Shown: positions 27,001-35,382, counted from the stretch's first letter. The stretch: DNA of 64,000 bases from an uncultured Christensenella sp. (GCA_910577055.1 CAJTKX010000002.1:248001-312000); one strand, 5' to 3'. The notes: generated from the sequence alone by a model not told the origin. Numbers and translations: made by a program.

Positions 27001-30000
27001 GAATTTCGGCGACAACGCAATGGAAATAGACGGCGTATACACCTATCTGTACAACGGCACGGCGCAACAGCCCAAGGCAACGGCAGAGGGTATGCAACTC
27101 ACCGTAACGGGCACGGGCAAAAGCGTCGGCAACGGCTATAAAGCGGTTGCGTCTATCGGCAACGCAAACTATGTGCTTGACGGCGAGCTCGAAGTTACTT
27201 TCAATATTATAAAAAGTAAAGTCGTAAGCGTGCTTTGGTACGAATACGGCGCAACCGAACCCCTCGAAGAGGGCGTAACCCCCAGCTACGAGTACATTTC
27301 GGTATTCGGTCAAGAAGACGGCGCAAGGCTTTCGGCTTACGGCGTGCTTACCGCGGCGGACGAAAATATCGTTTGGAGCAGCGGCGAACAATCGCTTATC
27401 AAGCTCAACGTAACTTACGATAAGTTCTCCGAGGGCTTCTGGACGGAAATCGGCACTTACTCCGCATATGCAAGCTTATCAAGCGCGGATAAGGCGGGTT
27501 ATTCGTGCTATATGCCTCTCGGCATAAACGACACTCTCGAATTCGAGGTTACCAACATAACCCACAGCGCAAGCGTCGCGCAAATTTTGTGGGTGGTCGT
27601 AGTAGACGGCAAACACGTTCCCGCAAAAGATTACAAGTTTATCTACAACGGTGAAGCGCAAACCCCCGTTGCAATAAGAATTTTAAGCAATTCTTACGAC
27701 CCCTATGACCCCGACGAGGAAACGTTCGAGTTCCTTACCGTCGGCGGGGCGCAAACAAACGCGGGCACTCATTACGCATACATTATCCCCGAAGGCAACT
27801 ACGAGATTAAGGACGAGGACAGCGAGTGTAAATTCGTAATCGCGCCCCTCGAAGTCGAAATAGAGTGGGAGGGCGTGAACGACGACGGCGAGATTGTTTT
27901 CACCTACAACGGCGAAATGCAAGCTCCCATAGCAAACGTTGTCGGCGATAACGAATTAGAGTGCGAAATCACCGTTGGTGGCTTTGTGGAGTCCGGCTCC
28001 TACACGGCTAAGGCGGAAGTCGGCAACAACTTCACGGTTAAAGGCGACAACACAATTGCGTTCGTAATCGCACAGTACAAGATTTCCACAAGCGATATAG
28101 CTTGGGAAGGCGAGGGCGCGGAAGAGAGAACGGGCAGCGACGGTGCGATATACTTCGTTTGGCAGTACGACGGCGCAACTCATATCCCTACGGCTACCTT
28201 AAAAATCAAGCTTGACGAAGAAGGCGAAGAAATAGAAATCACCCTTGCCGTAACGGGCGGCGCGTCGGCGGGCGGCACACACTACGCATACGCTACGCTT
28301 GAAAGCAGCGACCCCGCAAACGCCAACTTCGCAATGGACGTTGCAAGGATTAGGTTCGATATCGTTCAAAAATCAATTACCGTCGTTTGGGATGACGAGG
28401 AGAACGGCGAAATCGTCTACACTTACGACGGCGAGGCGCATACTCCTACCGCGTACTATCTTGACGACAAAGGCGAGCGCGTCGAGCTCAACGTTGTCGG
28501 CAGCGGTACAGACGCGGGCAAGTACGTTGCGTTCATAACCGACGATATAGACATCACTAACGGCGCGACAAAGGTGTTCACCATTAAGGCGCAACAGCTC
28601 ACCGCCGAATGGGATAGAACCGAATTAAGCTACTCTGGCGAAGAGCGCACCCCCACGGTGACTTTCTACTCGGTAGAAACCGACGAAGATGGCAACCCCG
28701 TTGCGGTTACCTTGAAACTCGGCGAAGATTACACCGTTTCGGGCTACACCAACGCGGGCAGCTACACTTCCGAAATCACGCTTATTAACGGCAACTACGA
28801 GCTTACCGACGGCGCAACGCACGCCTTCACCATAACCAAAAAATCGGTAACAATTATTTGGTACGGCGTTGACGGCAGCGAGGAAGACTTCGCTTGGAAT
28901 TACGACGGCGAAAAGCACGTTCCCACTTTCGAAGCAAGCGTATCGGGTCTTGAAATTATAATTAGGGGCGCCGAAACGCAAGTAGGCACCTATACGGCGG
29001 TAGCTATTCTCGACAACGACAACTACACTATAAACAACCCCGAGTGCGAGTTCACTATCAAGGGCAATGCAATAAGCATAATTTGGGTAGGCAACGAGGA
29101 CGGCGAATTTACTTGGGAATACGACGGCAACGAGCACGCGCCCGAAGCGTATATCGCGCTTGAAGACGGCAGCAGGGGCGGCAAGCTTAACGTGGTCGGC
29201 ATAGGCATATACGCCGGCGAATACACGGTAAAGGCGATTCTCCCCGCAAATTGCAGCTGGTCTGACGACGAAACGGGCGAGCACGCGTTTACCATTTCCA
29301 AGAAAGTCGTTTACGGCATCATTTGGACGGGCGTAGACGGCAGCGACGAAAACTTCGATTGGGAGTACGACGGCAAATACCACGCGCCCCAAGCTCAAAT
29401 CAGGTCCACGGGCGAAGTTCTCACCGTGCTCGGCGCGGCGGTCAACGTAAGCGGCAAGGATGCGAAGTACACAGCTACGGCAGTGCTTGCGAATTCCGAA
29501 AACTACGAATTTGCAGAGGGCGTTGAGTCCACTATCGAGTTTACAATTCACGCCCGCACGGTCAACGTAACTTGGAAGGGCGTAGACGGCAGCCTAACAA
29601 ACTTTAATTGGGCGCACGACGGCAAAGTGCACGCTCCTACGGCAGTGTTTACCGACGTTAACGGCGAAGAGGTTTCTATCCCCGTCATCGGCGGTACGGC
29701 AAGCGGCGGACAGCACGTTGCAAAGCTTATGGACGTTTTCGAAAACTACGATTTCGTTGAAGCTAAGGCGGAACAGCCTTTCAGCATTACCGAAATCAAC
29801 GCTTCCGTCGAGTGGACGGACGGCGTAGAGGGCGAGGACGGCTCTATAACCTTCACATACGAATATAACGGCAAAGCGCACTACCCCGTAGCAACCGCAA
29901 AGGACGGCGACAACGCCGAAATTGCATTGACGTACGTTATTAAGGACGCAAGCGGCAAGGCAACCGTTATAATCGACGCGGGCACTTATACCGTAACCGT

Positions 30001-30682
30001 AACCCCTTCCGATAAAAACTACAAGTTAACCGAGGGCGAAGTAACCGTAACGGTTATCGTTGAACCTAAAAAAGTTAAAATTCAGTGGGGCAACAAAACC
30101 TTAACAGAAAACGGTGCGGCGCAAGCTCCCGAAGCTTGGTTTGTGGACGTAACCGGTCAAAAAATCGGGCTTACCGTCGAGGGCGCGGGCGTCGAAGTTG
30201 ACGAGTACACCGCAACCGTAACTTCGGAATTTGCAAATTACGAGTTAACCGGCGATAAGGAAGTTACATTCAATATCGTTAAGGACACGTCTACCGAATA
30301 CGTTTGGGTATGGGGCGAGGACGGCGTAGGCAAATGGCAAGCCGTTAACGAAGAAACCGACCCCGACGGGGGCGACGGCAACCAAACCCCCGAAGTTCCT
30401 CCCGTAACGCCTCCAACCGACCCCGACGAGGGCGACGGCGAAGGCGGCAGTAATGGCGGCGATGAAACCAACCCCACCAACCCTCCCGCAAGCGGCGACG
30501 GCAACGGTAGCGAGGGCGGCGACGGCGGAAGCGGCGAAGGAGAGGGCAGCACACCCACCGAACCCGAAACGCCCACCCCCGACCCCGCGGACGGCGATAA
30601 CACCGCTACCGACCCCAATGCGGGCAGCAAGAACGACGGCGAAGAGGACGAGGACGGCACCGACCCCGACGAAAACGCTTAA
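24062..30682 (+). CDS. Large secreted surface protein (2,206 residues): one beta-helix, MBG-like repeats, acidic Pro/Gly tail
   Basis: A paralogue of the preceding giant. The signal peptide covers about residues 8-28, after MKKANKGK. An N-cap at about 57-160 (AWNSAVEESI, FGTGTGFSNGRI, LDLNGHTVDRG) precedes a short beta-helix (about 160-400, roughly ten coils). A C-cap (TSNLCLTSSALINITG) follows, then about 1,600 residues of Ig/MBG-like repeats. From about residue 2094 the protein is a low-complexity Asp/Glu/Gly/Pro/Thr tail ending DPDENA. Unlike the first gene it has no transmembrane anchor and no sorting signal, so it is either released or held non-covalently. The ribosome site and start context (AGTGAGGTATAAATT then ATGAAAAA) nearly copy those of the first gene, pointing to duplication and co-regulation. 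Ligand and role are unknown; adhesin or glycan-binding matrix protein is my inference. Confidence 0.9.
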   Translation: MKKANKGKVGIILALAAALSCGSAVAVSGICSKADNGVVIAAAETNTEVSARSMTAEQIAAAWNSAVEESISANKQVTFTLEDNWTAPANGSSTSFGTGTGFSNGRILVPEGANIILDLNGHTVDRGLNGKTAVENGGVISVAGTLEITDGSSSNGVITGGNTTVNGGGIYVDGGGMLTLSSGKITGNISNDDGGGVYVSGGTFNMLGGTVSNNYGIYGGGIYIDSNSTFNMSGGDITGNSVEGGGSAIYACNNTVVTISDGTISGNTVDHDRGCIFISDNSVFTLNGGTISTNNDYVYISGGTFVMNGGMVSENSNGNVSIETVYVGQGQYNYAMFTMNGGKIIGGSGGAGVSINDNSTFNLNGGEISGNTASGVSVSENAILNLSGGVIFGNSNSAGDTSNLCLTSSALINITGRLPSSTHIGINGESAKTLTSGYTSSGNKIGREASYFISDNDDYVISNNGTEVTLVAASSSDERSTVDWSYVSHNASFGVIEEVEIGENVFEATATYTGGPFVFEAITNGTATATDESGRTVTNFVNVGKYYLNVKYQNAGNYVNPFFTFEILPADFGTADVTVKADPVVYTGSALSTSVKVFLSGTMLELNKDYTVSYENNVAAGEGTVVITAMGNYTGTYSGTFAIEKAKLGVRWGVTTLTYSGEAQGLTVYPEGLKGSDEVTLNVTYYDLDGNECQPVDIGKYKAVVSIEDDNYEFTMPYETYFFIEAKKVDVVWSNTEFVYNGEEQELTAYFVDSEGNEVELTVTAGDLTNAGKGTATAALPESGYENYVLTDNTVSVTYTIAQAEVEAEWSEYEFKYDGDAKEIEVTLNGLNDEDLSGAVTYTYYDADGNEVTPVDAGVYTVVIAYSNNNYKLVGKTEDTFVITKAELVVTLNEDFNGEYDGTGKSPLVSVEDEYGTALDYTVTYAKVDASGNVLENLGATLPVNAGKYVLTVEVDDANVDQASYKAEFEITAKTITVSWNFGDNAMEIDGVYTYLYNGTAQQPKATAEGMQLTVTGTGKSVGNGYKAVASIGNANYVLDGELEVTFNIIKSKVVSVLWYEYGATEPLEEGVTPSYEYISVFGQEDGARLSAYGVLTAADENIVWSSGEQSLIKLNVTYDKFSEGFWTEIGTYSAYASLSSADKAGYSCYMPLGINDTLEFEVTNITHSASVAQILWVVVVDGKHVPAKDYKFIYNGEAQTPVAIRILSNSYDPYDPDEETFEFLTVGGAQTNAGTHYAYIIPEGNYEIKDEDSECKFVIAPLEVEIEWEGVNDDGEIVFTYNGEMQAPIANVVGDNELECEITVGGFVESGSYTAKAEVGNNFTVKGDNTIAFVIAQYKISTSDIAWEGEGAEERTGSDGAIYFVWQYDGATHIPTATLKIKLDEEGEEIEITLAVTGGASAGGTHYAYATLESSDPANANFAMDVARIRFDIVQKSITVVWDDEENGEIVYTYDGEAHTPTAYYLDDKGERVELNVVGSGTDAGKYVAFITDDIDITNGATKVFTIKAQQLTAEWDRTELSYSGEERTPTVTFYSVETDEDGNPVAVTLKLGEDYTVSGYTNAGSYTSEITLINGNYELTDGATHAFTITKKSVTIIWYGVDGSEEDFAWNYDGEKHVPTFEASVSGLEIIIRGAETQVGTYTAVAILDNDNYTINNPECEFTIKGNAISIIWVGNEDGEFTWEYDGNEHAPEAYIALEDGSRGGKLNVVGIGIYAGEYTVKAILPANCSWSDDETGEHAFTISKKVVYGIIWTGVDGSDENFDWEYDGKYHAPQAQIRSTGEVLTVLGAAVNVSGKDAKYTATAVLANSENYEFAEGVESTIEFTIHARTVNVTWKGVDGSLTNFNWAHDGKVHAPTAVFTDVNGEEVSIPVIGGTASGGQHVAKLMDVFENYDFVEAKAEQPFSITEINASVEWTDGVEGEDGSITFTYEYNGKAHYPVATAKDGDNAEIALTYVIKDASGKATVIIDAGTYTVTVTPSDKNYKLTEGEVTVTVIVEPKKVKIQWGNKTLTENGAAQAPEAWFVDVTGQKIGLTVEGAGVEVDEYTATVTSEFANYELTGDKEVTFNIVKDTSTEYVWVWGEDGVGKWQAVNEETDPDGGDGNQTPEVPPVTPPTDPDEGDGEGGSNGGDETNPTNPPASGDGNGSEGGDGGSGEGEGSTPTEPETPTPDPADGDNTATDPNAGSKNDGEEDEDGTDPDENA
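30340..30679 (+). repeat. Low-complexity acidic Pro/Gly-rich coding tail
   Basis: It encodes alternating GDG, PDEG, NPPASG and PTEPETPTP stretches, the kind of unstructured spacer that often crosses a cell wall. Here it is the extreme C-terminus with nothing after it. Confidence 0.75.
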
Positions 30683-30701
30683 AATATAACACAACAAGTA
30701 A

Positions 30702-30735
30702 AAGCCCCGCGGCTTTAAGCCGCGGGGCTTTTTAA
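30702..30735 (+). terminator. Intrinsic terminator after the surface-protein pair
   Basis: AAGCCCCGCGGCTT pairs with AAGCCGCGGGGCTT over a two-base loop, with AAA before and TTTTT after. Confidence 0.9.
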
Positions 30736-30787
30736 CTTAATTGCTAAAATTTTACTTATAAATTTCCAAATTCCTCGCGAAAATTGT

Positions 30788-30816
30788 TTTATTTTGTAAC
30801 CAATCGATGATATAAT
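30788..30816 (+). promoter_or_regulatory. Promoter of hydCBA with a loose Rex-like palindrome at its -35
   Basis: An extended -10 TGATATAAT (30808-30816) lies 41 bases ahead of hydC; the -35 is weak. An imperfect 20-bp inverted repeat starting TTGTTTTA and ending GTAACCAA (about 30785-30804) overlaps the -35. It only loosely resembles the Rex box TTGTTAAnnnnTTAACAA. Confidence 0.5.
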
Positions 30817-30857
30817 AAGTATCGGTTTATCAATTCACAATTTCCGAGGAGTGAAAA

Positions 30858-31346
30858 ATGGCACAAAACGTATTTGAAGGAACAAAGGAGCAGATGTCCG
30901 AGCTTTTGTCGTGCATCGAAGAGCACCGCGGCGAGGCGGGCGCGCTTATGTCCGTGCTTCACGCCGCACAGGATATCTACGGATATCTTCCCGCGGAGGT
31001 GCAAACTGTTATCGCCGAAGAGCTGAATATCCCGCTTGCGGAAGTTTACGGCGTTGCGACGTTCTATTCGCAGTTTTCCCTAAACCCCAAGGGCAAGCAC
31101 AAAATAAGCATATGCTTGGGCACGGCTTGCTACGTCAAGGGTTCGGATAAAATTCTCGAAGCCGTCGAGCACGAGCTTAGAATTAAATGCGGCGAATGCA
31201 CTCCCGATAAAAAATTCTCCATTGAAAGCTGCCGTTGCGTCGGCGCGTGCGGGCTTGCCCCCGTTATGATAATCGACGGCGAAGTTTACGGCAAGCTTAG
31301 CCCCGCAGACGTAAAGGGCGTGTTGGACAAGTATATTCAAGATTGA
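30858..31346 (+). CDS. hydC: NuoE-like [2Fe-2S] subunit of a bifurcating [FeFe] hydrogenase
   Basis: A 162-residue thioredoxin-fold electron-transfer subunit. The N-terminal helical bundle is followed by the [2Fe-2S] ligands in CLGTACYVKG and CRCVGACGLAP, the spacing of the 24-kDa NuoE family. In HydABC-type complexes it sits beside the flavin subunit and helps pass electrons from NADH. The start has GAGGAGTG upstream at good spacing. The hydB ribosome site overlaps its stop codon, so translation is probably coupled. The order NuoE, NuoF, HydA is the standard trimeric bifurcating hydrogenase arrangement, in which NADH and reduced ferredoxin are oxidised together to make H2. A soluble cytoplasmic complex is expected. 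Confidence 0.94.
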   Translation: MAQNVFEGTKEQMSELLSCIEEHRGEAGALMSVLHAAQDIYGYLPAEVQTVIAEELNIPLAEVYGVATFYSQFSLNPKGKHKISICLGTACYVKGSDKILEAVEHELRIKCGECTPDKKFSIESCRCVGACGLAPVMIIDGEVYGKLSPADVKGVLDKYIQD

Positions 31347-31354
31347 GGTGTAAA

Positions 31355-33247
31355 ATGACGGTTGAAGAATTAAGGCGAATTGCCGCCGACAACGCGGCGT
31401 TGATAAACGTTAGAAGAATAGTCCGCGAACAAGCCGAAAAGCTTGCGCCCAAAACGGGTTACAGAAAGCAAGTTTTGGTCTGCGGCGGCACGGGCTGTAC
31501 CTCGTCGCACTCGCGTCAAGTTATCGAGCAGCTTGAAGAATCTTTTAAACAACTCGGCATAGACGACGTGTTAATCGTCAAAACGGGTTGTTTCGGCTTA
31601 TGCGCGCTCGGTCCTATAATGATTGTCTATCCCGAGGGCGCGTTCTATTCGCAAATGACCCCCGAGCACGCCAAAACCGTTGCCGAAAAGCACCTTATCA
31701 AGGGCGGGCAAATTGTAAAAGAGCTTTTATATGCCGAAACCGTTCGCCCCGACGGCGGCGTCATTCCTTTTTCGGAAATACCTTTCTATAAACACCAAAT
31801 GCGTATCGCTTTGCGCAACTGCGGCGTTATCGCGGCTGAAAATATCGACGAAGCGATAGGCGCGGGCGACTATTCCGCGCTTGCAAGGGCATTGTTCGAG
31901 ATGACCCCCGACAGCGTTATCGACGAAATTTTAAAATCCGGCTTGCGCGGCAGAGGCGGCGCGGGCTTCCCTACGGGTCGCAAGTGGCAGTTCACGCGCG
32001 ATGCAAAGGGCGACAAAAAATACGTTTGTTGTAACGCCGACGAGGGCGACCCCGGCGCCTTTATGGATAGGTCTGTATTGGAAGGCGACCCCCATTGCGT
32101 TTTAGAGGCAATGGCAATCGCGGGCTACGCAGTAGGCGCGGAAGAGGGTTACATCTACGTCCGCGCGGAGTATCCTATCGCCGTCGAAAGACTCAATATC
32201 GCTATTAAACAAGCGCGCGAGTACGGACTTTTGGGCAAAAACATATTGGGCAGCGGCTTTAACTTCGATATACATATCCGTCTTGGCGCGGGCGCGTTCG
32301 TTTGCGGCGAAGAAACCGCGCTTATGGCAAGCATCGAAGGTCATAGGGGCGAACCCCGTCCCCGTCCGCCGTTCTCGGCACAGTGCGGACTTTTCAAAAA
32401 GCCCACCGTATTAAACAACGTAGAAACTTGGGCGAATATCGCGCCCATTATAAACAACGGCTACGCTTGGTTTGCAAATATCGGCACCGAGCGCAGTAAG
32501 GGCACCAAGGTGTTTGCAGTCGGCGGCAAAATTAACAACGTCGGCTTGGTAGAAGTTCCTATGGGCACTCCCTTAAAAACCATCGTCTACGATATCGGCG
32601 GCGGAATTCCCCACGGCAAAAAGTTCAAAGCCGCGCAAACGGGCGGACCTTCGGGCGGTTGTATACCCGCCTCTCATATCGATATCGGTATGGACTTCGA
32701 TAACCTTGTTGCAATCGGCTCGATGATGGGCTCGGGCGGGCTTATCGTTATGGACGAGGACACTTGTATGGTGGATATCGCCAAGTTCTACCTTGAATTT
32801 ACCGCGGACGAAAGCTGCGGCAAGTGCACCCCGTGCCGCATAGGTACCAAACGGTTGTTGGAAATCCTCGATAAAATTTGCAGCGGCAAGGGCGAACCGG
32901 CCGACCTCGACAAAATCAAGGAAGTAGCGGAACATATGAAGTCCTCGTCGCTATGCGCCTTGGGACAATCCGCCCCCAACCCCATACTTTCGGCAATGGA
33001 GCATTTCGGCGACGAGTATCACGCCCACATTTACGAAAAGAAGTGCCCCGCGGGCGTGTGCAAATCACTGCTTAATTACTACATAGAACCCGACAAGTGC
33101 CGCGGCTGTACGCTGTGCGCAAGGAACTGCCCCGCAAACGCAATTTCGGGCGCGGTCAAAAGCGTTCACGATATCGACACGTCAAAGTGCATAAAGTGCG
33201 GTCAGTGCATAGCGCATTGCAGATTTAACGCTATAATTAAAAAATAG
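31355..33247 (+). CDS. hydB: NuoF-like flavin subunit of a bifurcating [FeFe] hydrogenase
   Basis: A 630-residue NAD(H)-binding subunit. Domains in order: an N-terminal thioredoxin-like [2Fe-2S] ferredoxin (VCGGTGC, then KTGCFGLCALGP); the FMN/NADH core with GRGGAGFPTGRKW and CNADEGDPGAFMDR; an SLBB region; the [4Fe-4S] motif SCGKCTPCRIGT; and a C-terminal two-[4Fe-4S] ferredoxin (CRGCTLCARNCP and CIKCGQCIAHC). This layout matches HydB/HndC of electron-bifurcating hydrogenases. I place the start at ATG 31355, which has GAGGTG five bases upstream, rather than the in-frame TTG at 31343 that overlaps hydC. hydA follows after 12 bp. Confidence 0.95.
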   Translation: MTVEELRRIAADNAALINVRRIVREQAEKLAPKTGYRKQVLVCGGTGCTSSHSRQVIEQLEESFKQLGIDDVLIVKTGCFGLCALGPIMIVYPEGAFYSQMTPEHAKTVAEKHLIKGGQIVKELLYAETVRPDGGVIPFSEIPFYKHQMRIALRNCGVIAAENIDEAIGAGDYSALARALFEMTPDSVIDEILKSGLRGRGGAGFPTGRKWQFTRDAKGDKKYVCCNADEGDPGAFMDRSVLEGDPHCVLEAMAIAGYAVGAEEGYIYVRAEYPIAVERLNIAIKQAREYGLLGKNILGSGFNFDIHIRLGAGAFVCGEETALMASIEGHRGEPRPRPPFSAQCGLFKKPTVLNNVETWANIAPIINNGYAWFANIGTERSKGTKVFAVGGKINNVGLVEVPMGTPLKTIVYDIGGGIPHGKKFKAAQTGGPSGGCIPASHIDIGMDFDNLVAIGSMMGSGGLIVMDEDTCMVDIAKFYLEFTADESCGKCTPCRIGTKRLLEILDKICSGKGEPADLDKIKEVAEHMKSSSLCALGQSAPNPILSAMEHFGDEYHAHIYEKKCPAGVCKSLLNYYIEPDKCRGCTLCARNCPANAISGAVKSVHDIDTSKCIKCGQCIAHCRFNAIIKK

Positions 33248-33259
33248 GAGGAGGGAATT

Positions 33260-34975
33260 ATGGTAAATTTAAAAATTAACGGCATATCCGTAAGCGTGCC
33301 CGAAGGGTCCACTATTTTACAAGCGGCTAAACTTGCCAACGTAAGAATTCCCACCCTATGCTATTTGAAGGACGTGCAGTGCGTAGGCTCGTGCCGGCTC
33401 TGCCTTGTCGAAGCAACGGGCGCAAGAGGGCTTGTAGCGGCGTGCGTATATCCCGTTTCCGAGGGTATGGAAGTCCGCACAAACACCCCGCGCGTAAGAA
33501 AATCGAGAAAAACCACAATCGAGCTTATCCTTTCCACGCACAAAAAGAAGTGCCTATCGTGCGTGCGTTCGATGAATTGCGAGTTGCAAAAGCTCGCCCT
33601 CGAATACAACGCAGAAGAGGACAGGTTCGGCACCGACCACGACTTAAAGCCCATTGACGACTTATCCGCATCGGTTGTGCGCGACAACTCCAAGTGCATA
33701 ATGTGCACCCGCTGCGTTGCCGCTTGCGCAAATCAAACAATCGGCGCAATAGGTCCCAAAAACCGCGGCTATGCAAAGGTTATAGGTTCGCCGTACGACG
33801 TTTCGCTTGCCTTTACGCCTTGCGTAAACTGCGGACAGTGCGTAGTTGCTTGCCCCGTCGGCGCGCTTTATGAAAAGTCCGCCGTAGCAGACGTTTGGGG
33901 CGCAATAGTAGACCCCGAAAAGGAAGTGGTATTTTTTACCGCGCCTTCCGTACGCGCAACCTTGGGCGAAGCTTTCGGCTTGCCCGCGGGCACCAATGTA
34001 GAAGGCAAAATGGTCACCGCAATTAAGCAGCTTGGCGACGTAAAGTGTTTCAATATGGATATTACCGCCGACCTCACCATTATGGAGGAGGCTACCGAGC
34101 TTTTAACCCGCTTAAAGACGGGCAAGCCCACGCCTATGTTCACAAGTTGCTGCCCCGGGTGGGTCAAGTTTGCCGAGCACTACTACCCCGAATTTTTGCC
34201 CAACATATCAACTTGCAAATCCCCGCAAGAAATGTTTTCGGCATTGCTTAAAACCTATTACTGCCAAAAGCACGGCATAGACCCCAAAAACCTTTATGTA
34301 ATTTCCGTAATTCCTTGTACGGCTAAAAAGTTCGAAGTTTCGCGCGACGAATTGGGTCACTATACGGACGCGGCGCTTACCACGCGTGAGCTTGCCAAAA
34401 TGATTAAAGAGGCGGGCGTAGACTTCGCCAACCTTCCCGACAGCGACTTTGACGAGCCTTTCGGCACGGCTTCGGGCGCGGGCGCGATTTTCGGCGCAAC
34501 GGGCGGCGTAATGGAAGCGGCTTTAAGAACTGCGGCAATGAAGCTCGGCGGCAAGGGCGCGCCTTTGGAGTTTAAAGAAGTTCGCGGCACCGCGGGCGTA
34601 AAAGAGGCGGAGTACACCGTCGGCAAAACCACCGTAAAGGTGGCTGTTGCAAGCGGACTCGGCAACGCAAGAGAGGTGCTCGAAGCTATCAAAAACGGCG
34701 AAAAGAACTATACCTTTGTCGAAATTATGGCTTGCCCGGGCGGCTGTATAAACGGCGGCGGACAGCCCTACGTTCACGACGAAATTCGCAACAATATCGA
34801 CTTAAAGGCAGTCCGTGCGCAAGCGTTGTACGACTACGACAAGGACAGCAAGCTGCGTTGCTCGCACGATACCCCCGCAGTAGAGGTGTTGTATAAAGAA
34901 TTCTTCGGCGAGCCGAACTCTCACAAAGCTCACGAGCTGTTGCATACTACCTACGCAAAGAGAGAAAAGTACTAA
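33260..34975 (+). CDS. hydA: [FeFe] hydrogenase catalytic subunit
   Basis: Produces or consumes H2 at the H-cluster. The 571-residue protein has an N-terminal [2Fe-2S] domain (CYLKDVQCVGSCRLC), a His-ligated [4Fe-4S] site (HKKKCLSCVRSMNC), two [4Fe-4S] clusters (CIMCTRCVAAC and CVNCGQCVVACP), then the H-cluster domain and a C-terminal small-subunit-type tail. The predicted H-cluster ligands are Cys298 (TSCCPG), Cys353 (PCTAKKFE), Cys492 and Cys496 (ACPGGC); Cys297 is the expected proton-transfer cysteine. One departure: the usual Met of MPCxxK is Ile351 here (codon ATT). The ribosome site AGGAGGAGGG is very strong. The maturases HydE, HydF and HydG are not in this window. Confidence 0.96.
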   Translation: MVNLKINGISVSVPEGSTILQAAKLANVRIPTLCYLKDVQCVGSCRLCLVEATGARGLVAACVYPVSEGMEVRTNTPRVRKSRKTTIELILSTHKKKCLSCVRSMNCELQKLALEYNAEEDRFGTDHDLKPIDDLSASVVRDNSKCIMCTRCVAACANQTIGAIGPKNRGYAKVIGSPYDVSLAFTPCVNCGQCVVACPVGALYEKSAVADVWGAIVDPEKEVVFFTAPSVRATLGEAFGLPAGTNVEGKMVTAIKQLGDVKCFNMDITADLTIMEEATELLTRLKTGKPTPMFTSCCPGWVKFAEHYYPEFLPNISTCKSPQEMFSALLKTYYCQKHGIDPKNLYVISVIPCTAKKFEVSRDELGHYTDAALTTRELAKMIKEAGVDFANLPDSDFDEPFGTASGAGAIFGATGGVMEAALRTAAMKLGGKGAPLEFKEVRGTAGVKEAEYTVGKTTVKVAVASGLGNAREVLEAIKNGEKNYTFVEIMACPGGCINGGGQPYVHDEIRNNIDLKAVRAQALYDYDKDSKLRCSHDTPAVEVLYKEFFGEPNSHKAHELLHTTYAKREKY

Positions 34976-34992
34976 TTTAAACGCATGAATTT

Positions 34993-35027
34993 AAGCCCGC
35001 CCGCGAAATATTCGCGGGCGGGCTTTT
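34993..35027 (+). terminator. Intrinsic terminator after hydA
   Basis: AAGCCCGCCCGCGAA pairs with TTCGCGGGCGGGCTT over two bases and is followed by TT. It also abuts the end of the opposing 91-residue gene. Confidence 0.85.
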
Positions 35028-35302
35028 CAGTCCAAAAAATTCTGCGCGCCGATAATCAGCCCAAGCTTAAACCCCTCTTTAAAGTTTTCGTCTGCGGCAA
35101 TAACTTCCGCCCCGCAGTGCGCGTCGAAAATTTTGTTTGAAATTTCCCGCTTTTCTTCATCGGGCATATCTTTGCAAAGCTCCTCAAAAATCTCAAATAA
35201 AGCGCTGTAATTTTTTTGGTATTCCTTATTATTGTTCAGCCTTAATTTCTCGGAACAATAATAAGCGTTGTGTGCAAGCTCCAATATCATAGATTTATTC
35301 AT
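35027..35302 (-). CDS. Small uncharacterised protein, resembling the DUF6809 group
   Basis: 91 residues, soluble, helical and acidic (CKDMPDEEKREISN), ending NFKEGFKLGLIIGAQNFLD. The C-terminal FxxGFxLG pattern recalls small Firmicutes proteins of the DUF6809 type, which have no known function; this assignment is from memory. The ribosome site CGGAGGTG precedes the ATG. The gene is driven by a near-perfect promoter whose spacer is an operator palindrome, and it faces away from the HTH gene at 35383. This is the layout of a tightly repressed accessory gene with its own regulator. Role unknown. Confidence 0.8.
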   Translation of the reverse strand: MNKSMILELAHNAYYCSEKLRLNNNKEYQKNYSALFEIFEELCKDMPDEEKREISNKIFDAHCGAEVIAADENFKEGFKLGLIIGAQNFLD

Positions 35303-35320
35303 TTAACACCTCCGATTAAA

Positions 35321-35349
35321 ATTATATTGAACATTATGTTCAATGTCAA
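35321..35349 (-). promoter_or_regulatory. Promoter of the 91-residue gene
   Basis: Read on the - strand: a perfect TTGACA (35349-35344), exactly 17 bp, and a perfect TATAAT (35326-35321). The spacer is wholly occupied by the palindrome at 35327-35343. Confidence 0.88.
35327..35343. promoter_or_regulatory. Operator 1 (perfect palindrome filling the promoter spacer)
   Basis: TTGAACATTATGTTCAA is symmetric over eight bases per side around one base. It occupies precisely the 17 bp between the -35 and -10 boxes, so binding would block RNA polymerase. The likely ligand is the adjacent HTH protein. Confidence 0.8.
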
Positions 35350-35357
35350 GCTTTTAT

Positions 35358-35370
35358 GAACATTTTGTTC
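35358..35370. promoter_or_regulatory. Operator 2 (same half-sites as operator 1)
   Basis: GAACATTTTGTTC repeats the GAAC/GTTC half-sites of operator 1. The centres are 29 bp apart, close to three helical turns. It lies immediately upstream of the TAAAAT box used by the HTH gene, so the regulator probably controls itself too. Confidence 0.75.
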
Positions 35371-35382
35371 TAAAATATAAAT

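Noticed and set aside
30245..30697. Low-complexity frames of 140-150 residues on the - strand at the end of the second surface gene
   Set aside because: They mirror the GC-rich Pro/Gly/Asp tail and have no independent support.
31343..31354. TTG start for hydB overlapping the hydC stop
   Set aside because: The ATG at 31355 has a GAGGTG ribosome site at good spacing and matches the family N-terminus better.
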